The notes: a model not told the origin generated them from the letters alone. Positions 8,214-17,857 are shown, counted from the stretch's first letter. The stretch is DNA of 64,000 nucleotides from CAVVXX01 sp963707975 (GCA_963707975.1 OY970177.1:1798001-1862000), one strand, 5' to 3'. Translations and numbers: made by a program.

Positions 8214-10361
8214 TTACTGCTTTGCCGGCGCCAGCCCGCGGTGTTCCAGCATTGGGCCGATGTCCGGGTCCTTGCCGTAGAAGGCGCGGAACATCGGGCC
8301 GTAATCTTCCGTGTGGCCCTTCGACAAAATCATGTCGCGGAAGCGCTGACCATTCTCGCGCGTCATGCCGCCATTCTGCGTGAACCAGGCGAAGGCGTCG
8401 TCATCCAGCATCACAGTCCACTGATAGGCGTAGTAGCCGGCCGCATAACCGCCTTCCCAGATATGCGCGAAATAGCTCGAGCGATAACGCGTCGGAACGT
8501 TCGGGAAATCCGTATGCGTGTTCTTCAACGCCTGGATCTCGAACGCGTCCACGTCCTGCTTGGGCGCATCGGCCGTTAGCTCATGCCACTGCATGTCGAG
8601 TTCTGATGCCGCCAGCAGCTCGCCCAGCGCATAGCCCTGGTTGAAGGTTGCCGATTTCTTGACCTTGTCCATCAGTGCTTGCGGGATTGGTTCGCCCGTT
8701 TTGTAGTTCACCGCATAATGCTTCAGCACATCGGGATAACTTGCCCAGTGCTCATTGAACTGCGAGGGGAATTCCACCCAGTCGCGCGCCGTGTTGGTGC
8801 CCGAAAGCGCGGGATATTTCGTGTTCGCGAACAAGCCGTGAAGCCCATGGCCGAATTCGTGGAACATGGTGGTGACGTCGTCGAACGTCAGCAGCGCGGG
8901 CTGGCCGGGCGCGGGCTTGGTGAAATTCGCCACGTTGTAAACCACCGGCTTGTCGCCCAGCAGCGTCGATTCCTGGACGAAATTGTCCATCCAGGCGCCG
9001 CCTGATTTGTTGTCGCGCTTGAAATAATCGAAATAAATCATGCCAAGTTGCGAGCCGTCCTTGTCGAAGACGTCGAATACACGCACGTCCGGTTGCCAAA
9101 CCGGAATGTCGTGCCGCTCCTTGAAGGTGATGCCGTAGAGCTGGTTGGCGGCATAGAACACGCCGTCCTGCAAAACCTTGTTGAGCTCGAAATAGGGCTT
9201 GAGCTGATTCTGATCGAGGTCGTACTGCGCTTTACGCACTTTTTCGGCGTAAAGATTCCAGTCCCACGGTTGCAGGTCGAAATGCTTGCTCGATTTGTCG
9301 ATCATGGCCTGGATAGCCTTGGCCTCGTCGGCGGCCTTGTTCACAGTCGCCGGCGTCAGCTGGCCGATGAATTTCTCCACCGCATCAGGCGTCTTCGCCA
9401 TCTGGTCGAAAAGCACGTAAGCCGCGTAGTTCGGATAACCCAGCAGCTTGGCCTTTTGGGCGCGAAGCTGGGCAAGCTCGACGATTGTTGCACGCGTGTC
9501 GTTGGGGTCGCCCTTTTCCGTGCGCGTCCAGGAATTGTTAAACAGCTTCTCGCGGGTGTCGCGGTCGGTGAGGTTGGTGAGCGCGGGCTGTTGCGTCGTG
9601 TTTTGCAGCGGGATGAGATACTTGCCCTTCAGACCGCGTTCTTCCGCGGCATGGGCGGCGGTTGCGATATCGCCGTCGCTCATCCCGGCGAGCGCCGATT
9701 TGTCATCCACTACCAGCGCGCCTGTCTTGCTGGCTGCAACCAGTTTTTGCTGGAACGCGGTTTCCAGCGAGGCAGTCTGTTTGTTGATCTCGCGCAGTTT
9801 CGTCTTGTCGGCGTCCGCCAAATTGGCGCCGGCATGTACGAACTGCTGGTAGTAAACGTTCATAAGCTGCAACAATTCCGGGTCGAGATTGAGATGATCG
9901 CGCTGGTCATAAATTTTCTTCACGCGCGCGAAGAGCTTGGGGTTGAGAAAAATGGCGTCCTGATGCGCAGCGAGTTTTGGGGCCTCATCGGACTGGATTT
10001 TGTCCAGCGCGGGATTGGTGTTCGCCTGAGATACGGCCTGGAAAGCCTCCTGCACGCGGGTGAGCATGCGGCCGGACTTCTCCATCGCAATGACCGTGTT
10101 TTCGAATGTGGGCTTGGCGTGGGCGTTGGCAATCGAGTTTATCTCTGCGAGCTGCTGTTTCATGCCTTCCTCGAAGGCCGGCTCGTAGTCGCTGTCTTTG
10201 ATGCGGTCGAAGGGCGGCGCATGCAGCGGCAAATTGCTGGGCTCGGCGAACGGATTCGCCGCAGGCGTATTTGCGGCGGCGGCTAGCGTGGAGGATGCGG
10301 TGTAAACGCCAAGCGCCATGATAACGGCCGTGCCAAGGTAAAGCGTGCGTATATACGGCAT
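8214..10361 (-). CDS. Periplasmic M3-family zinc metallopeptidase (Dcp-like)
   Basis: A 715-residue peptidyl-dipeptidase Dcp / oligopeptidase A-type enzyme that trims short peptides. The zinc motif is H501EFGH in TTMFHEFGHGLHGLF, with the downstream SQFNEHWA glutamate. An N-terminal hydrophobic signal (MPYIRTLYLGTAVIMALGVY, cut near ALAAAA) suggests export to the periplasm. The ATG at 10361 is preferred because GAGGGGA lies 5-6 bases upstream; the longer reading would start at a TTG (10373). No transcriptional partner is evident. The 246-base region upstream, to the tRNA-Leu gene, shows nothing clear. Confidence 0.95.
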   Translation of the reverse strand: MPYIRTLYLGTAVIMALGVYTASSTLAAAANTPAANPFAEPSNLPLHAPPFDRIKDSDYEPAFEEGMKQQLAEINSIANAHAKPTFENTVIAMEKSGRMLTRVQEAFQAVSQANTNPALDKIQSDEAPKLAAHQDAIFLNPKLFARVKKIYDQRDHLNLDPELLQLMNVYYQQFVHAGANLADADKTKLREINKQTASLETAFQQKLVAASKTGALVVDDKSALAGMSDGDIATAAHAAEERGLKGKYLIPLQNTTQQPALTNLTDRDTREKLFNNSWTRTEKGDPNDTRATIVELAQLRAQKAKLLGYPNYAAYVLFDQMAKTPDAVEKFIGQLTPATVNKAADEAKAIQAMIDKSSKHFDLQPWDWNLYAEKVRKAQYDLDQNQLKPYFELNKVLQDGVFYAANQLYGITFKERHDIPVWQPDVRVFDVFDKDGSQLGMIYFDYFKRDNKSGGAWMDNFVQESTLLGDKPVVYNVANFTKPAPGQPALLTFDDVTTMFHEFGHGLHGLFANTKYPALSGTNTARDWVEFPSQFNEHWASYPDVLKHYAVNYKTGEPIPQALMDKVKKSATFNQGYALGELLAASELDMQWHELTADAPKQDVDAFEIQALKNTHTDFPNVPTRYRSSYFAHIWEGGYAAGYYAYQWTVMLDDDAFAWFTQNGGMTRENGQRFRDMILSKGHTEDYGPMFRAFYGKDPDIGPMLEHRGLAPAKQ

Positions 10362-10607
10362 GAGTCCCCTCAATAGTGGTTGGTTTCAGAAGTGACGGAA
10401 GAAAGCCCGCGTCCGGAAGAAATACACTACCAGACCGCCCGGTTTGAAAACACACATGCGCGAGCGAGTTGATGGCGATGATTTTTACCATTTGCCCGGA
10501 AATTAGGGCCTTGGGCAACCCCACTATCCTAGCCCTAGCCCCAGTCCAAAACGCTGTGTTATAGGGGCGCTCCCCCGGTCATGGAGTGTGGAGGGAAGCC
10601 CGGGCTC

Positions 10608-10692
10608 GCGGGCGTGGCGGAACTGGTAGACGCGCTGGATTTAGGTTCCAGTGATGAAAGTCGTGGGGGTTCAAATCCCTCCGCCCGCACCA
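10608..10692 (+). tRNA. tRNA-Leu (anticodon UAG)
   Basis: The acceptor stem GCGGGCG pairs with CGCCCGC. The anticodon arm CTGGA-TTTAGGT-TCCAG reads UAG (CUA codons). A long variable arm (TGATGAAAGTCG) is typical of leucine tRNAs. The T arm has GGTTCAAAT. The CCA end is encoded (10690-10692). Confidence 0.97.
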
Positions 10693-10784
10693 GCCTTCGC
10701 GCGCGAAGCGGTGCGAAGGCTGCCGCGCCGAAGCCAAAAAGGCGAAGGCGGGCTTACTTCCGCGAGCTAGGGCTCGACAAGCCG
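10690..10784. repeat. tRNA 3'-end-linked palindromic repeat, copy 1
   Basis: The element starts at the CCA of tRNA-Leu. CCAGCCTTCGC...GCGAAGGCTG forms a hairpin, followed by CCGCGCCGAAGC, a short variable spacer, GGCGGGCT, and a closing AGCTAGGGCTCGACAAGCC segment. A second copy with the same order of blocks starts at the CCA of tRNA-Val (18306). The spacer lengths and loops differ, but the stems are compensated. Confidence 0.8.
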
Positions 10785-10816
10785 GTTGAGTCAGTTTTGG
10801 ATTATAAGGACTGTCA

Positions 10817-12244
10817 ATGCAAATTACCGAAGTACTGACCGATGGGTTGCACCGCGAGTTCCGGGTTCTGGTCGACGCCAAGGACCTGGACGCGAAGCTG
10901 ACGGGCAAGCTCACCGAAATGCAGCCGCGCATCAGCCTCAAGGGTTTCCGGCCCGGCAAGGCGCCGGTGTCCTATCTCAAGAAGGCGCACGGCAAGTCGC
11001 TGATGAGCGAAATCATCCAAGACGCCGTCAATGAATTGAGCGAGCAGGTCATCAAGGAAAACGAGCTTCACCTCGCAGTGACGCCGCGCATCGATTTCAC
11101 CCACGAACTCGATAACGTGCTTGCCGGCAAGGCCGATCTTGAATTCACCGTGAAGGTGGATTTGATGCCGGATTTCGAGCTGGCAAATCTCGGCGAAATC
11201 AAGGTCGAGCGGTTGGTGGCCGAGATAACGGACGCGGACGTCGAGCGCGCGCTCGAAAAGCTGGCCGAGTCCCAGCGCAATTACACGCCCAAGCCCGAAG
11301 GCGCAGCAGCCGAAAAGGGCGACGCTGTGACCATCGATTTCGTTGGCACGATTGATGGAACGCCTTTCGAGGGCGGCAAGGGTGAAAATTACGCTCTCGT
11401 GCTTGGTAGCGGCAATTTCGTGCCAGGCTTCGAGGATCAACTGGTGGGCGCCAAGGCGGGCGAGCATCGCAGCCTGAAACTGACCTTCCCGGAGGAATAT
11501 GGCGGCCCGGATGTCGCGGGCAAGACGGCGGAATTCGCGGTGAGCGTGAAAGCGGTTAAGGCGCCCGAGAACATCATCGTCGACAACGACTTCGCGCAGC
11601 GGCTGGGCCTCGATTCGCTGGCCACGCTGAAGGAACGTGTGCGCGAGCAGGTGAAAAGCGATTTCGCCCGCGCCAGCCGTACGCATCTGAAGCGCCGCCT
11701 GCTGGACGCGCTGGATGCCGCGCATGATTTCGAACTGCCCCCCGCCATGCTGAAGATGGAATTCGAAGCAATCTGGAAGCAGGTGGAAACCGAACTCGCG
11801 CGCGAAAAGCGCACCTTCGCCGACGAAGGCAAGACTGAAGCCGAGATGAAAGCAGACTATGGCGATATCGCCGCGCGCCGCGTGCGGCTTGGCCTGGTGC
11901 TGTCCAAGATTGGCGATCAGAACGGGCTCAATGTCAGCGACGAGGAACTCACCCGCGCCATCACCGCGCGCGCGCGTTACTTCCCCGGCCAGGAGCAGAA
12001 GATTTTCGATTACTACATGCGCAACCCGAACGCGCTGGCCGAAATCCGTGCGCCGCTGTTCGAGGACAAGGTGATCGATTTCGTTTCCGAGCTGGCAGAA
12101 GTGACCGAACGCAAGGTGGACCGCGAGACGCTGTTCATGGACCCCGACGACGCGGCCGAAAAGCTGGCGGGCGAAAACAAAAAGGGCAAGGCCGAAAAGC
12201 CCAAAGCCAAGGCGGACGAAAAGGCCAAATCCAGGAAAAAGTAA
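10817..12244 (+). CDS. tig: Trigger factor
   Basis: A 475-residue ribosome-associated chaperone with peptidyl-prolyl isomerase activity. The ribosome-docking motif GFRPGKAP lies at about residues 43-50. The FKBP-like domain (about 155-240) has GDAVTIDFVGTIDGTPFEGG and FVPGFEDQLVGAKAGE. The helical chaperone domain follows, and the tail is rich in Lys/Ala/Glu. AAGGA sits upstream of the ATG. It heads the tig-clpP-clpX-lon proteostasis cluster. Confidence 0.98.
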   Translation: MQITEVLTDGLHREFRVLVDAKDLDAKLTGKLTEMQPRISLKGFRPGKAPVSYLKKAHGKSLMSEIIQDAVNELSEQVIKENELHLAVTPRIDFTHELDNVLAGKADLEFTVKVDLMPDFELANLGEIKVERLVAEITDADVERALEKLAESQRNYTPKPEGAAAEKGDAVTIDFVGTIDGTPFEGGKGENYALVLGSGNFVPGFEDQLVGAKAGEHRSLKLTFPEEYGGPDVAGKTAEFAVSVKAVKAPENIIVDNDFAQRLGLDSLATLKERVREQVKSDFARASRTHLKRRLLDALDAAHDFELPPAMLKMEFEAIWKQVETELAREKRTFADEGKTEAEMKADYGDIAARRVRLGLVLSKIGDQNGLNVSDEELTRAITARARYFPGQEQKIFDYYMRNPNALAEIRAPLFEDKVIDFVSELAEVTERKVDRETLFMDPDDAAEKLAGENKKGKAEKPKAKADEKAKSRKK

Positions 12245-12309
12245 GGAATGATTGACAGTGACGAGTGTAATACCCACGTTGCACTGGTGAATCGGCCGGA
12301 AGGAACACT

Positions 12310-12960
12310 GTGAAAGACCCGCGCGACGTCACCATGAACACGCTTGTTCCCATGGTGGTCGAACAGACCGCCCGCGGCGAGCGCGCCTTCGACATCTATT
12401 CGCGCCTGCTCAAGGAACGAATCATTTTCGTCACCGGCCCTATCGAAGACACGGTCGCAAGTCTCATCACCGCCCAGTTGCTGTTTCTGGAGGCCGAGAA
12501 TCCCAAAAAAGAAGTGGCTATGTACATCAATTCGCCGGGCGGCTGGGTGACCTCGGGCTTGGCCATCTATGACACCATGCAATACATCCGCCCGCCGGTG
12601 CAGACGCTGTGCGTGGGGCAGGGGGCGTCAGTCGCGTCGCTGCTGTTGTGCGCGGGCGCCAAGGGTCAGCGCTTCAGCCTGCCGAACAGCCGTATCCTGG
12701 TGCATCAGCCGAGCGCATCCTATCAGGGCCAGGCGGCCGACATCGCCCGCCACGCGCAGGAGATCGTCAAGCTCAAAAAGCGGCTCAACGATATTTACGC
12801 CAAACACACCGGCCAGAAGGTCGAGACCATCGAGAAAGCGCTCGACCGGGACACCTATATGACGGCCGAGGAGGCAAAAGCCTTTGGCTTGATCGACGAG
12901 GTCTATTCCAGCCGTCCCGGGCTGGACGAGGGGCCCGAACGGCTCAGGCTCAAGGCGTAA
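12310..12960 (+). CDS. clpP: ATP-dependent Clp protease proteolytic subunit
   Basis: A 216-residue serine protease that forms the ClpP tetradecamer and is fed by ClpX or ClpA. The catalytic Ser107 lies in GQGASVASLLL, the His in NSRILVHQPSA and the Asp in LDRDTYMTAEEA. Two sites are unusual. The oxyanion-region INSPGGWVTSG has Trp where Val is usual. The serine elbow reads GQGASVAS rather than the common GMAASMGS. The GTG start at 12310 has GGAAGGA upstream and gives the family-like MKDPRDVTMNTLVPMVVEQ N-terminus. It lies 189 bases upstream of clpX. Confidence 0.97.
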   Translation: MKDPRDVTMNTLVPMVVEQTARGERAFDIYSRLLKERIIFVTGPIEDTVASLITAQLLFLEAENPKKEVAMYINSPGGWVTSGLAIYDTMQYIRPPVQTLCVGQGASVASLLLCAGAKGQRFSLPNSRILVHQPSASYQGQAADIARHAQEIVKLKKRLNDIYAKHTGQKVETIEKALDRDTYMTAEEAKAFGLIDEVYSSRPGLDEGPERLRLKA

Positions 12961-13149
12961 GGCCGGAATTGCCCAAATCGATGGAACCCCTTGGCCTTAA
13001 ACAATTCTTGATCCTGACCCCCCTATCGTGTCGAATACGGATTCGGGGGTTGCTGTTTCGCCAAACCCGGTTTGGCGCGGATACTGCAAGGCGTTCCTCG
13101 TGTGTCTGAGGATGGGACCTAGGGTCCTCAACGAGTTCCAGGAGTGCCC

Positions 13150-14418
13150 ATGAGCAAGTCGGGCGGCGGCGACTCAAAGAACACCCTTTATTGCTCGTTC
13201 TGCGGCAAGAGCCAGCACGAGGTGAGGAAGCTCATCGCGGGCCCGACAGTTTTCATCTGCGACGAATGCGTCGAACTCTGCATGGAGATCATCCGCGAGG
13301 AGAACAAGACCTCGTTCATGAAGTCGCGAGAGGGCGTGCCAAGCCCCGGCGAAATCTTCAAGGTGCTTGACGATTACGTGGTAGGCCAGCAACACGCCAA
13401 GAAGGTCATGGCGGTGGCGGTCCACAATCACTACAAGCGCATCAACAACGCCGGCAAATCGGGCGACGTCGAGCTGGCAAAATCCAACATCTTGCTGGTT
13501 GGCCCCACGGGTTGCGGCAAGACGCTGCTGGCGCAAACGCTGGCGCGCATCCTGGATGTGCCGTTCACGATGGCCGACGCCACCACGCTCACCGAAGCGG
13601 GCTATGTCGGCGAGGACGTGGAAAACATCATCCTCAAGCTGCTGCAAAACGCCGACTACAATGTCGAGCGCGCCCAGCGCGGCATCGTCTATATCGACGA
13701 AGTCGACAAGATTTCCCGCAAGTCCGACAACCCATCGATCACGCGCGATGTGTCGGGCGAGGGCGTGCAGCAGGCGCTCCTGAAGATCATGGAAGGGACG
13801 ATTGCTTCCGTGCCACCCCAGGGCGGCCGCAAGCATCCCCAGCAGGAATTCCTCCAGGTCGACACCACCAACATCCTTTTCATATGCGGCGGCGCCTTCG
13901 CGGGGCTCGAGAAAATCATCTCCGCGCGCACGCAGGGTAGCTCAATGGGCTTCGGTGCCAATGTGCGCGCGGCCGACGACCGCACCACCGGCGAAATCCT
14001 GCGCGACGTGGAGCCCGAGGACCTGCTCAAATTCGGCCTAATCCCGGAATTTATCGGGCGGCTGCCCATCATCGCCACGCTGGAAGACCTCGACAACGCT
14101 TCGCTGATTGAGATCTTGACCCGCCCCAAAAACGCGCTGGCCAAGCAATACCAGCGGATGTTCGAAATGGAGGGCGTAAAGCTCCGCTTCCATGACGACG
14201 CTCTCAATGCGATTGCGCGGCGTGCGATTTCCCGTAAAACCGGCGCCCGCGGCCTGCGCTCGATTCTGGAAGGCATCCTGCTCGAAACCATGTTCGAGTT
14301 GCCTAGCCTCAATGGCGTTCAGGAAGTGGTGATCACGCCCGATGTTGTCGATGGCCGCGCACGTCCGCTGTACACCTACAGCGACAAGGCTCAGGCGCGC
14401 GAATCCACTGCGTCCTGA
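13150..14418 (+). CDS. clpX: ATP-dependent Clp protease ATP-binding subunit ClpX
   Basis: A 422-residue AAA+ unfoldase. The N-terminal zinc-binding domain is CSFCGKS...CDECVELC, followed by Walker A GPTGCGKT, pore loop GYVGEDVEN, Walker B VYIDEVDK, sensor region IPEFIGRLP and sensor-2 KTGARGLRSI. The ATG at 13150 follows AGGAG by 5 bases; a GTG at 13144 is less likely. It unfolds substrates for ClpP, including cell-cycle regulators in alphaproteobacteria. It converges with the cyclase-family gene, with only 4 bases between the stops. Confidence 0.98.
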   Translation: MSKSGGGDSKNTLYCSFCGKSQHEVRKLIAGPTVFICDECVELCMEIIREENKTSFMKSREGVPSPGEIFKVLDDYVVGQQHAKKVMAVAVHNHYKRINNAGKSGDVELAKSNILLVGPTGCGKTLLAQTLARILDVPFTMADATTLTEAGYVGEDVENIILKLLQNADYNVERAQRGIVYIDEVDKISRKSDNPSITRDVSGEGVQQALLKIMEGTIASVPPQGGRKHPQQEFLQVDTTNILFICGGAFAGLEKIISARTQGSSMGFGANVRAADDRTTGEILRDVEPEDLLKFGLIPEFIGRLPIIATLEDLDNASLIEILTRPKNALAKQYQRMFEMEGVKLRFHDDALNAIARRAISRKTGARGLRSILEGILLETMFELPSLNGVQEVVITPDVVDGRARPLYTYSDKAQARESTAS

Positions 14419-14422
14419 TTAC

Positions 14423-15100
14423 CTATAGTTTCGCATAAGCGCGGACAGGGAATGTGCCGAAGGCTTTGACCTTTACTGGCACGGCGGAGAACGTGAAGTC
14501 CTCCTCGGGCAGGGCGTCCAGGCCACAAAGGTGCTCGCAAACCAGAATCTCGGCGCCCAACAAGATGGTGTGAACGGGCCGCCGCAGGTCGTCGGTCGAG
14601 TCGATGTTGAGTGAATCGATACCTACGAGCACCGCGCCGCTATCGCGCAAATACTGCGCGGCGTCAGCGGTAAGAAACGGATGACCCATAAAGTACTGCT
14701 TGGTGGCCCAATGCCAACTCCAGCCTGTCCGCACCAGCACCGCTTTTCCGGCGCAGTCGAGGCCTCGAAATACCTCAGCGCTTATTTCCCTGGTTCCGGC
14801 TTTGGGCGTGACGACGACAGCGGGGAGCTCCGCCAGCGAACTCAACGGTAGATGCGCCAGATCCTTACCGGACTCAAACCGGTGAAATGGCGAATCCACA
14901 TAGGTGCCCGTGTTGGCGACCATATCGATGCGTCCGATTTGGAACTCGGTGCCGTGCGCATAGTGCCTGCGCGAAGCATCGCGCGAAAGGAAGTAGCATA
15001 TCGCAGGCGCTGGCAGGCCGGGATATGTAACGAGGCCGTCCTCCACCACATGACTGAGATCGACAAAGGTCCTGTCTTCTTTGGCCACTGACCGCTCCAT
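14423..15100 (-). CDS. Cyclase family protein (kynurenine formamidase-like fold)
   Basis: A 225-residue member of the PF04199 cyclase family, metal-dependent hydrolases that include kynurenine formamidase KynB and isatin hydrolase. The usual metal motif HxGTHxDxPxH appears here as NTGTYVDSPFHRF (about residues 63-75), so the two first-motif histidines are Asn and Tyr while the Asp is kept. A recognised subgroup carries this NTGTY form, so it is probably not decay, but metal binding and substrate cannot be assumed. It sits on the opposite strand between clpX and lon and looks like a single-gene insertion in that cluster. Confidence 0.8.
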   Translation of the reverse strand: MERSVAKEDRTFVDLSHVVEDGLVTYPGLPAPAICYFLSRDASRRHYAHGTEFQIGRIDMVANTGTYVDSPFHRFESGKDLAHLPLSSLAELPAVVVTPKAGTREISAEVFRGLDCAGKAVLVRTGWSWHWATKQYFMGHPFLTADAAQYLRDSGAVLVGIDSLNIDSTDDLRRPVHTILLGAEILVCEHLCGLDALPEEDFTFSAVPVKVKAFGTFPVRAYAKL

Positions 15101-15329
15101 GACGAATTTGGAAAAAGGTGAATTCGCTTAATGCGATGCCAAATGTTGTCATGGCACACGAGTGACGCAAATCGTGCGGTTCGGGGCACAGCCCCGGCTT
15201 TTCCCCCTTGCCATCTTGAAAGCGCCCTATTGGGGCCCCACCTTACTCCCGTACTAAATAGCGGCCCGGCCAGGCACAAAGCGTCAATTTTCCCGTGCTA
15301 AAGTCGGAATCAGGAGCAAAGGCAAGGCA

Positions 15330-17789
15330 ATGGCGGACAAGGACAGCATCGGCAAACCGGAAAACATGCCCGAGGGCCCCAAGGATTTTGGCGGGCCGCT
15401 GGCCCCGGTGCTGCCGCTGCGGGACATCGTGGTGTTTCCCCACATGATCGTGCCGCTCTTCGTGGGGCGCGAGAAATCCGTGCGCGCGCTGGAAGAGGTG
15501 ATGAACGAGGAAAAGCAGATCCTGCTGCTGACCCAGAAAAACGCGGGCGAGGACGACCCTGCGGCCGATGGGCTTTACCGCATCGGCACGCTGGCGACCG
15601 TGCTGCAGCTTCTGAAGTTGCCCGATCAGACCGTGCGCGTGCTGGTGGAAGGTAAATCGCGGGCCCGCGTCAAGGCGTTCGCGCCCCGCACCGATTTCTT
15701 CCAGGCGGTGATCGAGAAAATCGAGGACGAGCCTGGCGACGCGAGCGAGACGGAAGCGCTGATGCGCACGGCCAAAACTAATTTCGAGCAATACATCAAG
15801 CTCAACAAGAAAATCCCGTCCGAAACGCTGGCCTCGGTCGCCCAGATCGACGATGCGGCCAAGCTTGCCGACACCATCGCCTCACATCTCACGGTGAAGA
15901 TTTCCGACCGCCAGCAATTGCTGGAAACGCTGAGCTCGACCGAGCGGCTGGAGCGTGTGCTCGCTCTCATCGAGGCCGAAGTCAGCGTGCTTCAGGTCGA
16001 GCGTAAGATCCGCTCCCGCGTCAAGCGCCAGATGGAGAAGACGCAGCGCGAATATTATCTGAACGAGCAGCTCAAGGCGATCCAGAAGGAGCTTGGCGAA
16101 GGCGAAGAGGGCCGCGACGAGCTCAACGAGCTGGAAGAGCGCATCAAGAAAACCAAGCTGTCGAAGGAAGCGCGCGAGAAGGCGATGGGCGAGCTGAAAA
16201 AGCTTCGCCAGATGTCGCCTATGTCGGCGGAAGCCACCGTCGTGCGCAATTACCTCGACTGGCTCTTGTCGCTGCCCTGGGGCAAGAAGTCGAAAATCAA
16301 GAAAGACATCGCCCACTCCGAGCAGGTGCTGAACGACGACCACTATGGGCTTGAGAAGGTCAAGGAGCGCATTCTCGAATATCTCGCCGTGCAGCAGCGC
16401 GCGGGCAAAATGAAAGGCCCGATCCTCTGCCTTGTCGGCGCGCCAGGCGTCGGCAAGACAAGCCTCGGCAAATCGATTGCGCGCGCCACGGGCCGCGAAT
16501 TCGTCCGCATGTCGCTTGGTGGCGTGCGCGACGAAGCGGAAATCCGCGGGCACCGCCGCACTTACATCGGCTCGATGCCGGGCAAGATCATCCAGTCGAT
16601 GAAAAAGGCGAAAAGCGCCAACCCGCTTTTCCTGCTGGACGAGGTGGACAAGCTCGGCGCCGATTGGCGTGGCGACCCGTCTGCGGCGCTTCTCGAGGTA
16701 TTAGACCCCGAACAAAATCATGCCTTCAACGATCACTATCTCGAAGTGGATTTCGATCTCTCGGACGTGATGTTCATCACCACGGCCAACACGCTGCGCA
16801 TGCCGCAGCCCCTCATGGACCGCATGGAGATCATCCGCATCCCCGGCTACACCGAGGACGAGAAGGTCGAAATCGCCAAGCGCCACCTCATCCCGAAGCA
16901 GTTGAGCTCGCACGGGCTGAAAGAAGGCGAGTGGAAGATCACCGACGAGGCTCTGCGCGATCTCATCCGCTACTACACGCGCGAAGCCGGCGTGCGCAAT
17001 CTCGAGCGCGAAATCGCCAATCTCTCGCGCAAGGCGGTTAAGGAAATCGTCTCCGGCAAGCTCACGGTGATGGAACTGACGCCGTCCAACCTCGGCGATT
17101 ACGCGGGCGTGCGTAAGTTCCGCTACGGCGAGATGGAAACCGAGGATCAGGTGGGCCTCGTCACCGGCCTGGCCTGGACGGAAGTGGGCGGCGAAACGCT
17201 CACCATCGAATCGGTCATGTTGCCGGGCAAAGGCCGCATGCAGGCCACCGGCAAGCTTGGCGACGTGATGAAGGAATCGGTGGACGCCGCGCGCTCCTAT
17301 GTGCGGAGCCGGGCCACCGCCTTCGGCATCAAGCCCACCATGTTCGACAAGAAAGATATCCACGTCCACGTGCCCGAAGGGGCCACCCCCAAGGACGGCC
17401 CCTCGGCGGGCGTGGCGATGGCTGTCTCCATTATTTCCGTGCTGACCGGCATTCCCGTCCGGCGTGACGTCGCCATGACCGGCGAGGTGACGCTTCGTGG
17501 CCGGGTGCTGCCCATCGGCGGCCTCAAGGAGAAGCTCCTGGCAGCGCTCAGGGCGGGCCTTAAATTGGTAATCATCCCGGCCGAAAATGAGAAGGATCTC
17601 GTGGAGATACCCGACAATGTTAAGCAGGGACTCGAGATAAGGCCGGTGGCCACGGTGGAAGAGGTGCTGAAGATCGCGCTCACCCGCGAGCCCACGCCTA
17701 TCGTCTGGGAAGAGCCCGACGAGGCCGCCACCCCGGTGCCGCCCCTACCCGATGAGGGCGCTGGAGACGACGCCGTCATCACCCACTGA
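15330..17789 (+). CDS. lon: ATP-dependent protease Lon
   Basis: An 819-residue Lon protease that degrades misfolded and regulatory proteins. The LAN substrate domain starts VLPLRDIVVFPHMIVPLFVG. The AAA+ domain has GAPGVGKTSLGKS (Walker A) and LFLLDEVDK (Walker B). The C-terminal protease domain has Ser692 in PKDGPSAG and catalytic Lys735 in GGLKEKLLAA. Length and domain order are standard. It is divergent from the cyclase gene across a 229-base gap and followed by a hairpin terminator and hup. Confidence 0.98.
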   Translation: MADKDSIGKPENMPEGPKDFGGPLAPVLPLRDIVVFPHMIVPLFVGREKSVRALEEVMNEEKQILLLTQKNAGEDDPAADGLYRIGTLATVLQLLKLPDQTVRVLVEGKSRARVKAFAPRTDFFQAVIEKIEDEPGDASETEALMRTAKTNFEQYIKLNKKIPSETLASVAQIDDAAKLADTIASHLTVKISDRQQLLETLSSTERLERVLALIEAEVSVLQVERKIRSRVKRQMEKTQREYYLNEQLKAIQKELGEGEEGRDELNELEERIKKTKLSKEAREKAMGELKKLRQMSPMSAEATVVRNYLDWLLSLPWGKKSKIKKDIAHSEQVLNDDHYGLEKVKERILEYLAVQQRAGKMKGPILCLVGAPGVGKTSLGKSIARATGREFVRMSLGGVRDEAEIRGHRRTYIGSMPGKIIQSMKKAKSANPLFLLDEVDKLGADWRGDPSAALLEVLDPEQNHAFNDHYLEVDFDLSDVMFITTANTLRMPQPLMDRMEIIRIPGYTEDEKVEIAKRHLIPKQLSSHGLKEGEWKITDEALRDLIRYYTREAGVRNLEREIANLSRKAVKEIVSGKLTVMELTPSNLGDYAGVRKFRYGEMETEDQVGLVTGLAWTEVGGETLTIESVMLPGKGRMQATGKLGDVMKESVDAARSYVRSRATAFGIKPTMFDKKDIHVHVPEGATPKDGPSAGVAMAVSIISVLTGIPVRRDVAMTGEVTLRGRVLPIGGLKEKLLAALRAGLKLVIIPAENEKDLVEIPDNVKQGLEIRPVATVEEVLKIALTREPTPIVWEEPDEAATPVPPLPDEGAGDDAVITH

Positions 17790-17820
17790 TCCCCCAACAT
17801 GGCGAATCGCTTACGCGCCC

Positions 17821-17845
17821 CCGCCCCCCGGCGGGGCCCTTTTAT
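17821..17845 (+). terminator. Rho-independent terminator after lon
   Basis: The stem GCCCC...GGGGC (17823-17827 with 17833-17837) has a GC-rich loop and is followed by CCTTTTA. It separates lon from the hup promoter. Confidence 0.65.
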
Positions 17846-17857
17846 GCCCGGGAAGCT

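Noticed and set aside
12990..13026. Possible sigma-32 promoter before clpX (CTTG...CCCCCCTAT)
   Set aside because: The spacing between the CTTG elements and the C-rich -10 is wrong (about 7 or 23 bases instead of 13-17).
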